This document shows, one piece after another, positions 21,998-36,600 of a DNA stretch of 64,000 nt. The notes below the pieces were generated by a model. That model made no database searches and was not told where the DNA came from. It saw only the letters and a program-made list of their open reading frames with translations. Numbering within the stretch: position 1 is the stretch's first letter; each line of letters starts with the position of its first letter. Made by a program: the position numbers and the translations under genes. The stretch spans positions 26,039,650-26,103,649 of the forward strand of contig NC_079887.1 of assembly GCF_029227915.1 (NCBI RefSeq). Direction: 5' to 3'. Origin of the DNA: Hydractinia symbiolongicarpus (lineage: Eukaryota > Cnidaria > Hydrozoa > Anthoathecata > Hydractiniidae).

Positions 21998-24900
21998 GGC
22001 CAAGCCCGGGATTTACGGGAAATCGCGGGTTTTCGTTTGCCGGCGATTAAACTTCTTTAATTCAGCGTCTCATCAAAAATGAAAACATTTTTAAAAATTA
22101 CAAGTCCTATGCGTTTTAGTGGTGAAAAAATAATTTAAAAAATCGTTCTGGAAATGAGTTTACTCACAGGGTACTTTCTTTTTATACATTCGACTATACG
22201 TGCCAAGCCCGGGATTTACGGGAAATCTCGGGTTTTCGTTTGCCGGCGATTAAACTTCTTTTATTCAGCGTCTCATCAAAAATGAAAACATTTTTGAAAA
22301 CTAAAAGTCCTATGCGTTTTAGTGGTGAAAAAATAATTTAAAAAATCGTTCTGGAAATGAGTTTACTCACAGGGTACTTTCTTTTTATACATTCGACTAT
22401 ACGTGCCAAGCCGGGATTTACGGGAAATCTCGGGTTTTCGTTTGCCGGCGATTAAACTTCTTTTTATTCAGCGTCTCATCAAAAATGAAAACATTTTTGA
22501 AAACTACAAGTCTCATGCGTTTTAAAGGTGAAAAAATAATTTAAAAAATCGTTTGGGAAATGAGTTTACTCCCTGGGTACTTTCTTTGTATACTTTTGAC
22601 TATACGGGCCAAGCCGGGATTTACGGGAAATCGCGGGTTTTCGTTTGCCGGCGATTAAACTTCTTTTATTCAGCGTCTCATCAAAAATGAAAACATTTTT
22701 AAAACCTACAAGTCTTATGCGTTTTAGTGTTGAAAAAATAATTTAAAAAATCGTTCTTGAAATGAGTTTACTCACAGGGTACTTTCTTTTTATACATTCG
22801 ACTATACGTGCCAAGCCCGGGATTTACGGGAAATCGCGGGTTTTCGTTTGCCGGCGATTAAACTTCTTTTATTCAGCGTCTCATCAAAAATGAAAACATT
22901 TTTGAAAACTACAAGTCTCATGCGTTTTAGTGGTGAAAAAAAAATTTAAAAAATCGTTCGGGAAATGAGTTTACTTCCTGGGTACTTTCTTTGTATACAT
23001 TCGACTATACGGGCCAAGCCCCGGATTTACGGGAAAACGCGGGATTTCGTTTGCCGGCGATTAAACCTCTTTCATTAAGCGTCTCATCAAAAATAAAAAC
23101 ATTTTTGAAAACTACAAGTCTCATGCGTTTTAGTGGTGAAAAAAAAATTTAAAAAATCGTTCGGGAAATGAGTTTACTGCCTGGGTACTTTTTTTGTATA
23201 CATTCGACTATACGGGCCAAGCCCCGGATTTACGGGAAAACGCGGGATTTCGTTTGCCGGCGATTAAACCTCTTTCGTTAAGCGTCTCATCAAAAATGAA
23301 AACATTTTTGAAAACTACAAGTCTCATGCGTTTTAGTGGTGAAAAAATAATTTTAAAAATCGTTCGGGAAATGAGTTTACTCCCTGAGTACTTTCTTTGT
23401 ATACTTTTGACTATAAGGGCCGAGTCCGGGATTTACGGGAAATCGCGGATTTTCGTTTGCCGGCGATTAAACTTCTTTTATCAGCGTCACATCAAATATA
23501 ATAATATTTTTGAAAACTACAAGTCTCATGCGTTTAGTGGTAAAAAAATAATATAAAAAATCGTTCGGGAAATAAGTTTACTCCCTGGGTACTTTCTTTG
23601 TATACATTCGACTATACGGGCCAAGCCCCGGATTTACGGGAAAACGCGGGATTTCGTTTGCCGGCGATTAAACCTCTTTCATTAGGCGTCTCATCAAAAA
23701 TGAAAACATTTTTGAAAACTACAAGTCTCATGCGTTTTAGTGGTGAAAAAATAATTTCAAAAATCGTTCGGGAAATGAGTTTACTCCCTGGGTACTTTCT
23801 TTGTATACTTTTGACTATACGGGCCAAGCCCGGGATTTACGGGAAATCGCGGGTTTTCGTTCGCCGGCGATTAAACTTCTTTTATTCAGCGTCACATCAA
23901 ATATGATAATATTTTTGAAAACTACAAGTCTCATGCGTTTAGTGGTAAAAAAATAATATAAAAAATCGTTCGGGAAATGAGTTTACTCCCTGGGTACTTT
24001 CTTTGTATACATTCGACTATACGGGCCAAGCCCCGGATTTACGGGAAAACGCGGGATTTCGTTTGCCGGCGATTAAACCTCTTTCATTAGGCGTCTCATC
24101 AAAAATGAAAACATTTTTGAAAACTACAAGTCTCATGCGTTTTAGTGGTGAAAAAATAATTTCAAAAATCGTTCGGGAAATGAGTTTACTCCCTGGGTAC
24201 TTTCTTTGTATACTTTTGACTATACGGGCCAAGCCCGGGATTTACGGGAAATCGCGGGTTTTCGTTTGCCGGCGATTAAACTTCTTTAATTCAGCGTCTC
24301 ATCAAAAATGAAAACATTTTTAAAAATTACAAGTCCTATGCGTTTTAGTGGTGAAAAAATAATTTAAAAAATCGTTCTGGAAATGAGTTTACTCACAGGG
24401 TACTTTCTTTTTATACATTCGACTATACGTGCCAAGCCCGGGATTTACGGGAAATCTCGGGTTTTCGTTTGCCGGCGATTAAACTTCTTTTATTCAGCGT
24501 CTCATCAAAAATGAAAACATTTTTGAAAACTACAAGTGCTATGCGTTTTAGTGGTGAAAAAATAATTTAAAAAATCGTTCTGGAAATGAGTTTACTCACA
24601 GGGTACTTTCTTTTTATACATTCGACTATACGTGCCAAGCCGGGATTTACGGGAAATCTCGGGTTTTCGTTTGCCGGCGATTAAACTTCTTTTATTCAGC
24701 GTCTCATCAAAAATGAAAACATTTTTGAAAACTACAAGTCTCATGCGTTTTAAAGTTGAAAAAATAATTTAAAAAATCGTTCGGGAAATGAGTTTACTCC
24801 CTGGGTACTTTCTTTGTATACTTTTGACTATACGGGCCAAGCCGGGATTTACGGGAAATCGCGGGTTTTCGTTTGCCGGCGATTAAACTTCTTTTATTCA

Positions 24901-26978
24901 GCGTCTCATCAAAAATGAAAACATTTTTAAAACCTACAAGTCTTATGCGTTTTAGTGTTGAAAAAATAATTTAAAAAATCGTTCTGGAAATGAGTTTACT
25001 CACAGGGTACTTTCTTTTTATACATTCGACTATACGTGCCAAGCCCGGGATTTACGGGAAATCGCGGGTTTTCGTTTGCCGGCGATTAAACTTCTTTTAT
25101 TCAGCGTCTCATCAAAAATGAAAACATTTTTGAAAACTACAAGTCTCATGCGTTTTAGTGGTGAAAAAAAAATTTAAAAAATCGTTCGGGAAATAAGTTT
25201 ACTTCCTGGGTACTTTCTTTGTATACATTCGACTATACGGGCCAAGCCCCGGATTTACGGGAAAACGCGGGATTTCGTTTGCCGGCGATTAAACCTCTTT
25301 CATTAAGCGTCTCATCAAAAATGAAAACATTTTTGAAAACTACAAGTCTCATGCGTTTTAGTGGTGAAAAAAAAATTTAAAAAATCGTTCGGGAAATGAG
25401 TTTACTGCCTGGGTACTTTTTTTGTATACATTCGACTATACGGGCCAAGCCCCGGATTTACGGGAAAACGCGGGATTTCGTTTGCCGGCGATTAAACCTC
25501 TTTCGTTAAGCGTCTCATCAAAAATGAAAACATTTTTGAAAACTACAAGTCTCATGCGTTTTAGTGGTGAAAAAATAATTTTAAAAATCGTTCGGGAAAT
25601 GAGTTTACTCCCTGAGTACTTTCTTTGTATACTTTTGACTATAAGGGCCGAGTCCGGGATTTACGGGAAATCGCGGATTTTCGTTTGCCGGCGATTAAAC
25701 TTCTTTTATCAGCGTCACATCAAATATAATAATATTTTTGAAAACTACAAGTCTCATGCGTTTAGTGGTAAAAAAATAATATAAAAAATCGTTCGGGAAA
25801 TAAGTTTACTCCCTGGGTACTTTCTTTGTATACATTCGACTATACGGGCCAAGCCCCGGATTTACGGGAAAACGCGGGATTTCGTTTGCCGGCGATTAAA
25901 CCTCTTTCATTAGGCGTCTCATCAAAAATGAAAACATTTTTGAAAACTACAAGTCTCATGCGTTTTAGTGGTGAAAAAATAATTTCAAAAATCGTTCGGG
26001 AAATGAGTTTACTCCCTGGGTACTTTCTTTGTATACTTTTGACTATACGGGCCAAGCCCGGGATTTACGGGAAATCGCGGGTTTTCGTTCGCCGGCGATT
26101 AAACTTCTTTTATTCAGCGTCACATCAAATATGATAATATTTTTGAAAACTACAAGTCTCATGCGTTTAGTGGTAAAAAAATAATATAAAAAATCGTTCG
26201 GGAAATGAGTTTACTCCCTGGGTACTTTCTTTGTATACATTCGACTATACGGGCCAAGCCCCGGATTTACGGGAAAACGCGGGATTTCGTTTGCCGGCGA
26301 TTAAACCTCTTTCATTAGGCGTCTCATCAAAAATGAAAACATTTTTGAAAACTACAAGTCTCATGCGTTTTAGTGGTGAAAAAATAATTTCAAAAATCGT
26401 TCGGGAAATGAGTTTACTCCCTGGGTACTTTCTTTGTATACTTTTGACTATACGGGCCAAGCCCGGGATTTACGGGAAATCGCGGGTTTTCGTTTGCCGG
26501 CGATTAAACTTCTTTAATTCAGCGTCTCATCAAAAATGAAAACATTTTTAAAAATTACAAGTCCTATGCGTTTTAGTGGTGAAAAAATAATTTAAAAAAT
26601 CGTTCTGGAAATGAGTTTACTCACAGGGTACTTTCTTTTTATACATTCGACTATACGTGCCAAGCCCGGGATTTACGGGAAATCTCGGGTTTTCGTTTGC
26701 CGGCGATTAAACTTCTTTTATTCAGCGTCTCATCAAAAATGAAAACATTTTTGAAAACTACAAGTGCTATGCGTTTTAGTGGTGAAAAAATAATTTAAAA
26801 AATCGTTCTGGAAATGAGTTTACTCACAGGGTACTTTCTTTTTATACATTCGACTATACGTGCCAAGCCGGGATTTACGGGAAATCTCGGGTTTTCGTTT
26901 GCCGGCGATTAAACTTCTTTTATTCAGCGTCTCATCAAAAATGAAAACATTTTTGAAAACTACAAGTCTCATGCGTTT

Positions 26979-29207
26979 TAAAGGTGAAAAAATAATTTAA
27001 AAAATCGTTCGGGAAATGAGTTTACTCCCTGGGTACTTTCTTTGTATACTTTTGACTATACGGGCCAAGCCGGGATTTACGGGAAATCGCGGGTTTTCGT
27101 TTGCCGGCGATTAAACTTCTTTTATTCAGCGTCTCATCAAAAATGAAAACATTTTTAAAACCTACAAGTCTTATGCGTTTTAGTGTTGAAAAAATAATTT
27201 AAAAAATCGTTCTGGAAATGAGTTTACTCACAGGGTACTTTCTTTTTATACATTCGACTATACGTGCCAAGCCCGGGATTTACGGGAAATCGCGGGTTTT
27301 CGTTTGCCGGCGATTAAACTTCTTTTATTCAGCGTCTCATCAAAAATGAAAACATTTTTGAAAACTACAAGTCTCATGCGTTTTAGTGGTGAAAAAAAAA
27401 TTTAAAAAATCGTTCGGGAAATAAGTTTACTTCCTGGGTACTTTCTTTGTATACATTCGACTATACGGGCCAAGCCCCGGATTTACGGGAAAACGCGGGA
27501 TTTCGTTTGCCGGCGATTAAACCTCTTTCATTAAGCGTCTCATCAAAAATGAAAACATTTTTGAAAACTACAAGTCTCATGCGTTTTAGTGGTGAAAAAA
27601 TAATTTTAAAAATCGTTCGGGAAATGAGTTTACTTCCTGGGTACTTTCTTTGTATACTTTTGACTATACGGGCCGAGTCCGGGATTTACGGGAAATCGCG
27701 GATTTTCGTTTGCCGGCGATTAAACTTCTTTTATCAGCGTCACATCAAATATTATAATATTTTTGAAAACTACAAGTCTCATGCGTTTAGTGGTAAAAAA
27801 ATAATATAAAAAATCGTTCGGGAAATGAGTTTACTCCATGGGTACTTTCTTTGTATACATTCCACTATACGGGCCAAGCCCCGGATTTACGGGAAAACGC
27901 GGGATTTCGTTTGCCGGCGATTAAACCTCTTTCATTAAGCGTCTCATCAAAAATGAAAACATTTTTGAAAACTACAAGTCTCATGCGTTTTAGTGGTGAA
28001 AATATAATTTCAAAAATCGTTCGGGAAATGAGTTTACTCCCTGGGTACTTTCTTTGTATACTTTTGACTATACGGGCCGAGTCCGGGATTTACGGGAAAT
28101 CGCGGAATTTTGTTTGCCGCCGATTAAACTGCTTTTCTTCAGCGTCTCATCAAAAATGAAAACATTTTTAAAAACTACAAGTCTTATGCGTTTTAGTGGT
28201 GAAAAAATAATTTAAAAAATCGTTCTGGAAATGAGTTTACTCACAGGGTACTTTCTTTGTATACATTCGACTATACGTGCCAAGCCCGGGATTTACGGGA
28301 AATCGCGGGTTTTCGTTTGCCGGCGATTAAACTTCTTTTATTCAGCGTCTCATCAAAAATGAAAACATTTTTGAAAACTACAAGTCTCATGCGTTTTAGT
28401 GGTGAAAAAAAAATTTAAAAAATCGTTCGGGAAATGAGTTTACTCCCTGGGTACTTTCTTTGTATACATTCGACTATACGGGCCAAGCCCCGGATTTACG
28501 GGAAAACGCGGGATTTCGTTTGCCGGCGATTAAACCTCTTTCATTAAGCGTCTCATCAAAAATGAAAACATTTTTGAAAACTACAAGTCTCATGCGTTTT
28601 AGTGGTGAAAAAAAAATTTAAAAAATCGTTCGGGAAATGAGTTTACTCCCTGGGTACTTTCTTTGTATACATTCGACTATACGGGCCAAGCCCCGGATTT
28701 ACGGGAAAACGCGGGATTTCGTTTGCCGGCGATTAAACCTCTTTCATTAAGCGTCTCATCAAAAATGAAAACATTTTTGAAAACTACAAGTCTCATGCGT
28801 TTTAGTGGTGAAAAAATAATTTCAAAAATCGTTCGGGAAATGAGTTTACTCCCTGGGTACTTTCTTTGTATACTTTTGACTATACGGGCCAAGCCCGGGA
28901 TTTACGGGAAATCGCGGGTTTTCGTTTGCCGGCGATTAAACTTCTTTTATTCAGCGTCACATCAAATATGATAATATTTTTGAAAACTACAAGTCTCATG
29001 CGTTTAGTGGTAAAAAAATAATATAAAAAATCGTTCGGAAAATGAGTTTACTCCCTGGGTACTTTCTTTGTATACATTCGACTATACGGGCCAAGCCCCG
29101 GATTTACGGGAAAACGCGGGATTTCGTTTGCCGGCGATTAAACTTCTTTTATTCAGCGTCTCATCAAAAATGAAAACATTTTTGAAAACTACAAGTCTCA
29201 TGCGTTT
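26979..29207. repeat. Rearranged unit of the 11-mer repeat
   Basis: This unit has the standard length between landmarks but a different internal order. A type-b-led block that should begin near 27,650 begins at 27,447 (2,025 bp after its counterpart at 25,422, ten monomers), and a later block at 28,663 is 2,432 bp (twelve monomers) after its counterpart at 26,231. One monomer lost and one or more gained compensate each other. It also introduces TTCCACTATAC and GAAAATATAATTTC variants that later spread through 31-36 kb. Confidence 0.7.
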
Positions 29208-32200
29208 TAAAGGTGAAAAAATAATTTAAAAAATCGTTCGGGAAATGAGTTTACTCCCTGGGTACTTTCTTTGTATACTTTTGACTATACGGGCCAAGCC
29301 GGGATTTACGGGAAATCGCGGGTTTTCGTTTGCCGGCGATTAAACTTCTTTTATTCAGCGTCTCATCAAAAATGAAAACATTTTTAAAACCTACAAGTCT
29401 TATGCGTTTTAGTGTTGAAAAAATAATTTAAAAAATCGTTCTGGAAATGAGTTTACTCACAGGGTACTTTCTTTTTATACATTCGACTATACGTGCCAAG
29501 CCCGGGATTTACTGGAAATCGCGGGTTTTCGTTTGCCGGCGATTAAACTTCTTTTATTCAGCGTCTCATCAAAAATGAAAACATTTTTGAAAACTACAAG
29601 TCTCATGCGTTTTAGTGGTGAAAAAATAATTTAAAAAATCGTTCGGGAAATGAGTTTACTCCCTGGGTACTTTCTTTGTATACTTTTGACTATACGGGCC
29701 AAGCCGGGATTTACGGGAAATCGCGGGTTTTCGTTTGCCGGCGATTAAACTTCTTTTATTCAGCGTCTCATCAAAAATGAAAACATTTTTAAAACCTACA
29801 AGTCTTATGCGTTTTAGTGGTGAAAAAATAATTTAAAAAATCGTTCTGGAAATGAGTTTACTCACAGGTTACTTTCTTTGTATACATTCGACTATACGGG
29901 CCAAGCCCGGGATTTACGGGAAATCGCGGGTTTTCGTTTTCCGGCGATTAAACCTCTTTCATTAAGCGTCTCATCAAAAATGAAAACATTTTTGAAAACT
30001 ACAAGTCTCATGCGTTTTAGTGGTGAAAAAAAAATTTAAAAAATCGTTCGGGAAATAAGTTTACTTCCTGGGTACTTTCTTTGTATACATTTGACTATAC
30101 GGGCCAAGCCCCGGATTTACGGGAAAACGCGGGATTTCGTTTGCCGGCGATTAAACCTCTTTCATTAAGCGTCTCATCAAAAATAAAAACATTTTTGAAA
30201 ACTACAAGTCTCATGCGTTTTAGTGGTGAAAAAAAAATTTTAAAAATCGTTCGGGAAATGAGTTTACTGCCTGGGTACTTTTTTTGTATACATTCGACTA
30301 TACGGGCCATGCCCCGGATTTACGGGAAAACGCGGGATTTCGTTTGCCGGCGATTAAACCTCTTTCATTAGGCGTCTCATCAAAAATGAAAACATTTTTG
30401 AAAACTACAAGTCTCATGCGTTTTAGTGGTGAAAAAATAATTTTAAAAATCGTTCGGGAAATGAGTTTACTCCCTGGGTACTTTCTTTGTATACTTTTGA
30501 CTATACGGGCCGAGTCCGGGATTTACGGGAAATCGCGGGTTTTCGTTTTCCGGCGATTAAACCTCTTTCATTAAGCGTCTCATCAAAAATGAAAACATTT
30601 TTGAAAACTACAAGTCTCATGCGTTTTAGTGGTGAAAAAAAAATTTAAAAAATCGTTCGGGAAATAAGTTTACTTCCTGGGTACTTTCTTTGTATACATT
30701 CGACTATACGGGCCAAGCCCCGGATTTACGGGAAAACGCGGGATTTCGTTTGCCGGCGATTAAACCTCTTTCATTAAGCGTCTCATCAAAAATAAAAACA
30801 TTTTTGAAAACTACAAGTCTCATGCGTTTTAGTGGTGAAAAAAAAATTTTAAAAATCGTTCGGGAAATGAGTTTACTGCCTGGGTACTTTTTTTGTATAC
30901 ATTCGACTACACGGGCCATGCCCCGGATTTACGGGAAAACGCGGGATTTCGTTTGCCGGCGATTAAACCTCTTTCATTAAGCGTCTCATCAAAAATGAAA
31001 ACATTTTTGAAAACTACAAGTCTCATGCGTTTTAGTGGTGAAAAAATAATTTTAAAAATCGTTCGGGAAATGAGTTTACTCCCTGGGTACTTTCTTTGTA
31101 TACTTTTGACTATACGGGCCGAGTCCGGGATTTACGGGAAATCGCGGATTTTCGTTTGCCGGCGATTAAAGTTCTTTTATCAGCGTCACATCAAATATTA
31201 TAATATTTTTGAAAACTACAAGTCTCATGCGTTTAGTGGTAAAAAAATAATATAAAAAATCGTTCGGGAAATGAGTTTACTCCCTGGGTACTTTCCTTGT
31301 ATACATTCCACTATACGGGCCAAGCCCCGGATTTACGGGAAAACGCGGGATTTCGTTTGCCGGCGATTAAACTTCTTTTATTCAGCGTCTCATCAAAAAT
31401 GAAAACATTTTTGAAAACTACAAGTCTCATGCGTTTTAAAGGTGAAAAAATAATTTAAAAAATCGTTCGGGAAATGAGTTTACTCCCTGGGTACTTTCTT
31501 TGTATACTTTTGACTATACGGGCCAAGCCGGGATTTACGGGAAATCGCGGGTTTTCGTTTGCCGGCGATTAAACTTCTTTTATTCAGCGTCTCATCAAAA
31601 ATGAAAACATTTTTAAAACCTACAAGTCTTATGCGTTTTAGTGTTGAAAAAATAATTTAAAAAATCGTTCTGGAAATGAGTTTACTCACAGGGTACTTTC
31701 TTTTTATACATTCGACTATACGTGCCAAGCCCGGGATTTACTGGAAATCGCGGGTTTTCGTTTGCCGGCGATTAAACTTCTTTTATTCAGCGTCTCATCA
31801 AAAATGAAAACATTTTTGAAAACTACAAGTCTCATGCGTTTTAGTGGTGAAAAAATAATTTAAAAAATCGTTCGGGAAATGAGTTTACTCCCTGGGTACT
31901 TTCTTTGTATACTTTTGACTATACGGGCCAAGCCGGGATTTACGGGAAATCGCGGGTTTTCGTTTGCCGGCGATTAAACTTCTTTTATTCAGCGTCTCAT
32001 CAAAAATGAAAACATTTTTAAAACCTACAAGTCTTATGCGTTTTAGTGGTGAAAAAATAATTTAAAAAATCGTTCTGGAAATGAGTTTACTCACAGGTTA
32101 CTTTCTTTGTATACATTCGACTATACGGGCCAAGCCCGGGATTTACGGAAATCGCGGGTTTTCGTTTTCCGGCGATTAAACCTCTTTCATTAAGCGTCTC

Positions 32201-33600
32201 ATCAAAAATGAAAACATTTTTGAAAACTACAAGTCTCATGCGTTTTAGTGGTGAAAAAAAAATTTAAAAAATCGTTCGGGAAATAAGTTTACTTCCTGGG
32301 TACTTTCTTTGTATACATTTGACTATACGGGCCAAGCCCCGGATTTACGGGAAAACGCGGGATTTCGTTTGCCGGCGATTAAACCTCTTTCATTAAGCGT
32401 CTCATCAAAAATAAAAACATTTTTGAAAACTACAAGTCTCATGCGTTTTAGTGGTGAAAAAAAAATTTTAAAAATCGTTCGGGAAATGAGTTTACTGCCT
32501 GGGTACTTTTTTTGTATACATTCGACTATACGGGCCATGCCCCGGATTTACGGGAAAACGCGGGATTTCGTTTGCCGGCGATTAAACCTCTTTCATTAGG
32601 CGTCTCATCAAAAATGAAAACATTTTTGAAAACTACAAGTCTCATGCGTTTTAGTGGTGAAAAAATAATTTTAAAAATCGTTCGGGAAATGAGTTTACTC
32701 CCTGGGTACTTTCTTTGTATACTTTTGACTATACGGGCCGAGTCCGGGATTTACGGGAAATCGCGGGTTTTCGTTTTCCGGCGATTAAACCTCTTTCATT
32801 AAGCGTCTCATCAAAAATGAAAACATTTTTGAAAACTACAAGTCTCATGCGTTTTAGTGGTGAAAAAAAAATTTAAAAAATCGTTCGGGAAATAAGTTTA
32901 CTTCCTGGGTACTTTCTTTGTATACATTCGACTATACGGGCCAAGCCCCGGATTTACGGGAAAACGCGGGATTTCGTTTGCCGGCGATTAAACCTCTTTC
33001 ATTAAGCGTCTCATCAAAAATAAAAACATTTTTGAAAACTACAAGTCTCATGCGTTTTAGTGGTGAAAAAAAAATTTTAAAAATCGTTCGGGAAATGAGT
33101 TTACTGCCTGGGTACTTTTTTTGTATACATTCGACTACACGGGCCATGCCCCGGATTTACGGGAAAACGCGGGATTTCGTTTGCCGGCGATTAAACCTCT
33201 TTCATTAAGCGTCTCATCAAAAATGAAAACATTTTTGAAAACTACAAGTCTCATGCGTTTTAGTGGTGAAAAAATAATTTTAAAAATCGTTCGGGAAATG
33301 AGTTTACTCCCTGGGTACTTTCTTTGTATACTTTTGACTATACGGGCCGAGTCCGGGATTTACGGGAAATCGCGGATTTTCGTTTGCCGGCGATTAAAGT
33401 TCTTTTATCAGCGTCACATCAAATATTATAATATTTTTGAAAACTACAAGTCTCATGCGTTTAGTGGTAAAAAAATAATATAAAAAATCGTTCGGGAAAT
33501 GAGTTTACTCCCTGGGTACTTTCCTTGTATACATTCCACTATACGGGCCAAGCCCCGGATTTACGGGAAAACGCGGGATTTCGTTTGCCGGCGATTAAAC
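29208..33600. repeat. Near-identical pair of 11-mer units
   Basis: 29,208-31,436 and 31,437-33,6xx share private variants: TTTACTGGAAATCG (29,511 and 31,740), CATTTGAC (30,087 and 32,315) and GGGCCATGCCCC. The offset changes from 2,229 to 2,228 bp at about 32,147, where the second copy has lost one G (TTTACGGAAATCG). Very few other differences are visible by eye, so this duplication is young. Confidence 0.82.
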
Positions 33601-36600
33601 CTCTTTCATTAAGCGTCTCATCAAAAATGAAAACATTTTTGAAAACTACAAGTCTCATGCGTTTTAGTGGTGAAAATATAATTTCAAAAATCGTTCGGGA
33701 AATGAGTTTACTCCCTGGGTACTTTCTTTGTATACTTTTGACTATACGGGCCGAGTCCGGGATTTACGGGAAATCGCGGAATTTCGTTTGCCGTTGATTA
33801 AACTGCTTTTCTGCAGCGTCTCATCAAAAATGAAAACATTTTTAAAAACTACAAGTCTTATGCGTTTTAGTGGTGAAAAAATAATTTAAAAAATCGTTCT
33901 GGAAATGAGTTTACTCACAGGGTACTTTCTTTGTATACATTCGACTATACGTGCCAAGCCCGGGATTTACGGGAAATCGCGGGTTTTCGTTTGCCGGCGA
34001 TTAAACTTCTTTTATTCAGCGTCTCATCAAAAATGAAAACATTTTTGAAAACTACAAGTCTCATGCGTTTTAGTGGTGAAAAAAAAATTTAAAAAATCGT
34101 TCGGGAAATGAGTTTACTCCCTGGGTACTTTCTTTGTATACATTCGACTATACGTGCCAAGCCCGGGATTTACGGGAAATCGCGGGTTTTCGTTTGCCGG
34201 CGATTAAACTTCTTTTATTCAGCGTCTCATCAAAAATGAAAACATTTTTGAAAACTACAAGTCTCATGCGTTTTAGTGGTGAAAAAAAAATTTAAAAAAT
34301 CGTTCGGGAAATGAGTTTACTCCCTGGGTACTTTCTTTGTATACATTCGACTATACGGGCCAAGCCCCGGATTTACGGGAAAACGCGGGATTTCGTTTGC
34401 CGGCGATTAAACCTCTTTCATTAAGCGTCTCATCAAAAATAAAAACATTTTTGAAAACTACAAGTCTCATGCGTTTTAGTGGTGAAAAAAAAATTTTAAA
34501 AATCGTTCGGGAAATGAGTTTACTGCCTGGGTACTTTTTTTGTATACATTCGACTACACGGGCCATGCCCCGGATTTACGGGAAAACGCGGGATTTCGTT
34601 TGCCGGCGATTAAACCTCTTTCATTAAGCGTCTCATCAAAAATGAAAACATTTTTGAAAACTACAAGTCTCATGCGTTTTAGTGGTGAAAAAATAATTTT
34701 AAAAATCGTTCGGGAAATGAGTTTACTCCCTGGGTACTTTCTTTGTATACTTTTGACTATACGGGCCGAGTCCGGGATTTACGGGAAATCGCGGATTTTC
34801 GTTTGCCGGCGATTAAAGTTCTTTTATCAGCGTCACATCAAATATTATAATATTTTTGAAAACTACAAGTCTCATGCGTTTAGTGGTAAAAAAATAATAT
34901 AAAAAATCGTTCGGGAAATGAGTTTACTCCCTGGGTACTTTCCTTGTATACATTCCACTATACGGGCCAAGCCCCGGATTTACGGGAAAACGCGGGATTT
35001 CGTTTGCCGGCGATTAAACCTCTTTCATTAAGCGTCTCATCAAAAATGAAAACATTTTTGAAAACTACAAGTCTCATGCGTTTTAAAGGTGAAAAAATAA
35101 TTTAAAAAATCGTTCGGGAAATGAGTTTACTGCCTGGGTACTTTTTTTGTATACATTCGACTATACGGGCCATGCCCCGGATTTACGGGAAAACGCGGGA
35201 TTTCGTTTGCCGGCGATTAAACCTCTTTCATTAGGCGTCTCATCAAAAATGAAAACATTTTTGAAAACTACAAGTCTCATGCGTTTTAGTGGTGAAAAAA
35301 TAATTTTAAAAATCGTTCGGGAAATGAGTTTACTCCCTGGGTACTTTCTTTGTATACTTTTGACTATACGGGCCGAGTCCGGGATTTACGGGAAATCGCG
35401 GGTTTTCGTTTTCCGGCGATTAAACCTCTTTCATTAAGCGTCTCATCAAAAATGAAAACATTTTTGAAAACTACAAGTCTCATGCGTTTTAGTGGTGAAA
35501 AAAAAATTTAAAAAATCGTTCGGGAAATAAGTTTACTTCCTGGGTACTTTCTTTGTATACATTCGACTATACGGGCCAAGCCCCGGATTTACGGGAAAAC
35601 GCGGGATTTCGTTTGCCGGCGATTAAACCTCTTTCATTAAGCGTCTCATCAAAAATAAAAACATTTTTGAAAACTACAAGTCTCATGCGTTTTAGTGGTG
35701 AAAAAAAAATTTTAAAAATCGTTCGGGAAATGAGTTTACTGCCTGGGTACTTTTTTTGTATACATTCGACTACACGGGCCATGCCCCGGATTTACGGGAA
35801 AACGCGGGATTTCGTTTGCCGGCGATTAAACCTCTTTCATTAAGCGTCTCATCAAAAATGAAAACATTTTTGAAAACTACAAGTCTCATGCGTTTTAGTG
35901 GTGAAAAAATAATTTTAAAAATCGTTCGGGAAATGAGTTTACTCCCTGGGTACTTTCTTTGTATACTTTTGACTATACGGGCCGAGTCCGGGATTTACGG
36001 GAAATCGCGGATTTTCGTTTGCCGGCGATTAAAGTTCTTTTATCAGCGTCACATCAAATATTATAATATTTTTGAAAACTACAAGTCTCATGCGTTTAGT
36101 GGTAAAAAAATAATATAAAAAATCGTTCGGGAAATGAGTTTACTCCCTGGGTACTTTCCTTGTATACATTCCACTATACGGGCCAAGCCCCGGATTTACG
36201 GGAAAACGCGGGATTTCGTTTGCCGGCGATTAAACCTCTTTCATTAAGCGTCTCATCAAAAATGAAAACATTTTTGAAAACTACAAGTCTCATGCGTTTT
36301 AGTGGTGAAAATATAATTTCAAAAATCGTTCGGGAAATGAGTTTACTCCCTGGGTACTTTCTTTGTATACTTTTGACTATACGGGCCGAGTCCGGGATTT
36401 ACGGGAAATCGCGGAATTTCGTTTGCCGTTGATTAAACTGCTTTTCTGCAGCGTCTCATCAAAAATGAAAACATTTTTAAAAACTACAAGTCTTATGCGT
36501 TTTAGTGGTGAAAAAATAATTTAAAAAATCGTTCTGGAAATGAGTTTACTCACAGGGTACTTTCTTTGTATACATTCGACTATACGTGCCAAGCCCGGGA

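Larger units (their letters stand above)
20965..33600. repeat. 11-mer higher-order repeat, period 2,228 bp, about 5.7 copies
   Basis: The landmark TTTTAAAGGTGAA (TAAAG at 22,523, 24,751, 26,979, 29,208 and 31,437) is spaced 2,228, 2,228, 2,229 and 2,229 bp. The first two landmark-to-landmark units share private changes such as CTATAAGGGCC (23,413 and 25,641) and CGTTCGCCGGCG (near 23,858 and 26,087). This is the most regular part of the window and probably the most recently amplified. Confidence 0.88.
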
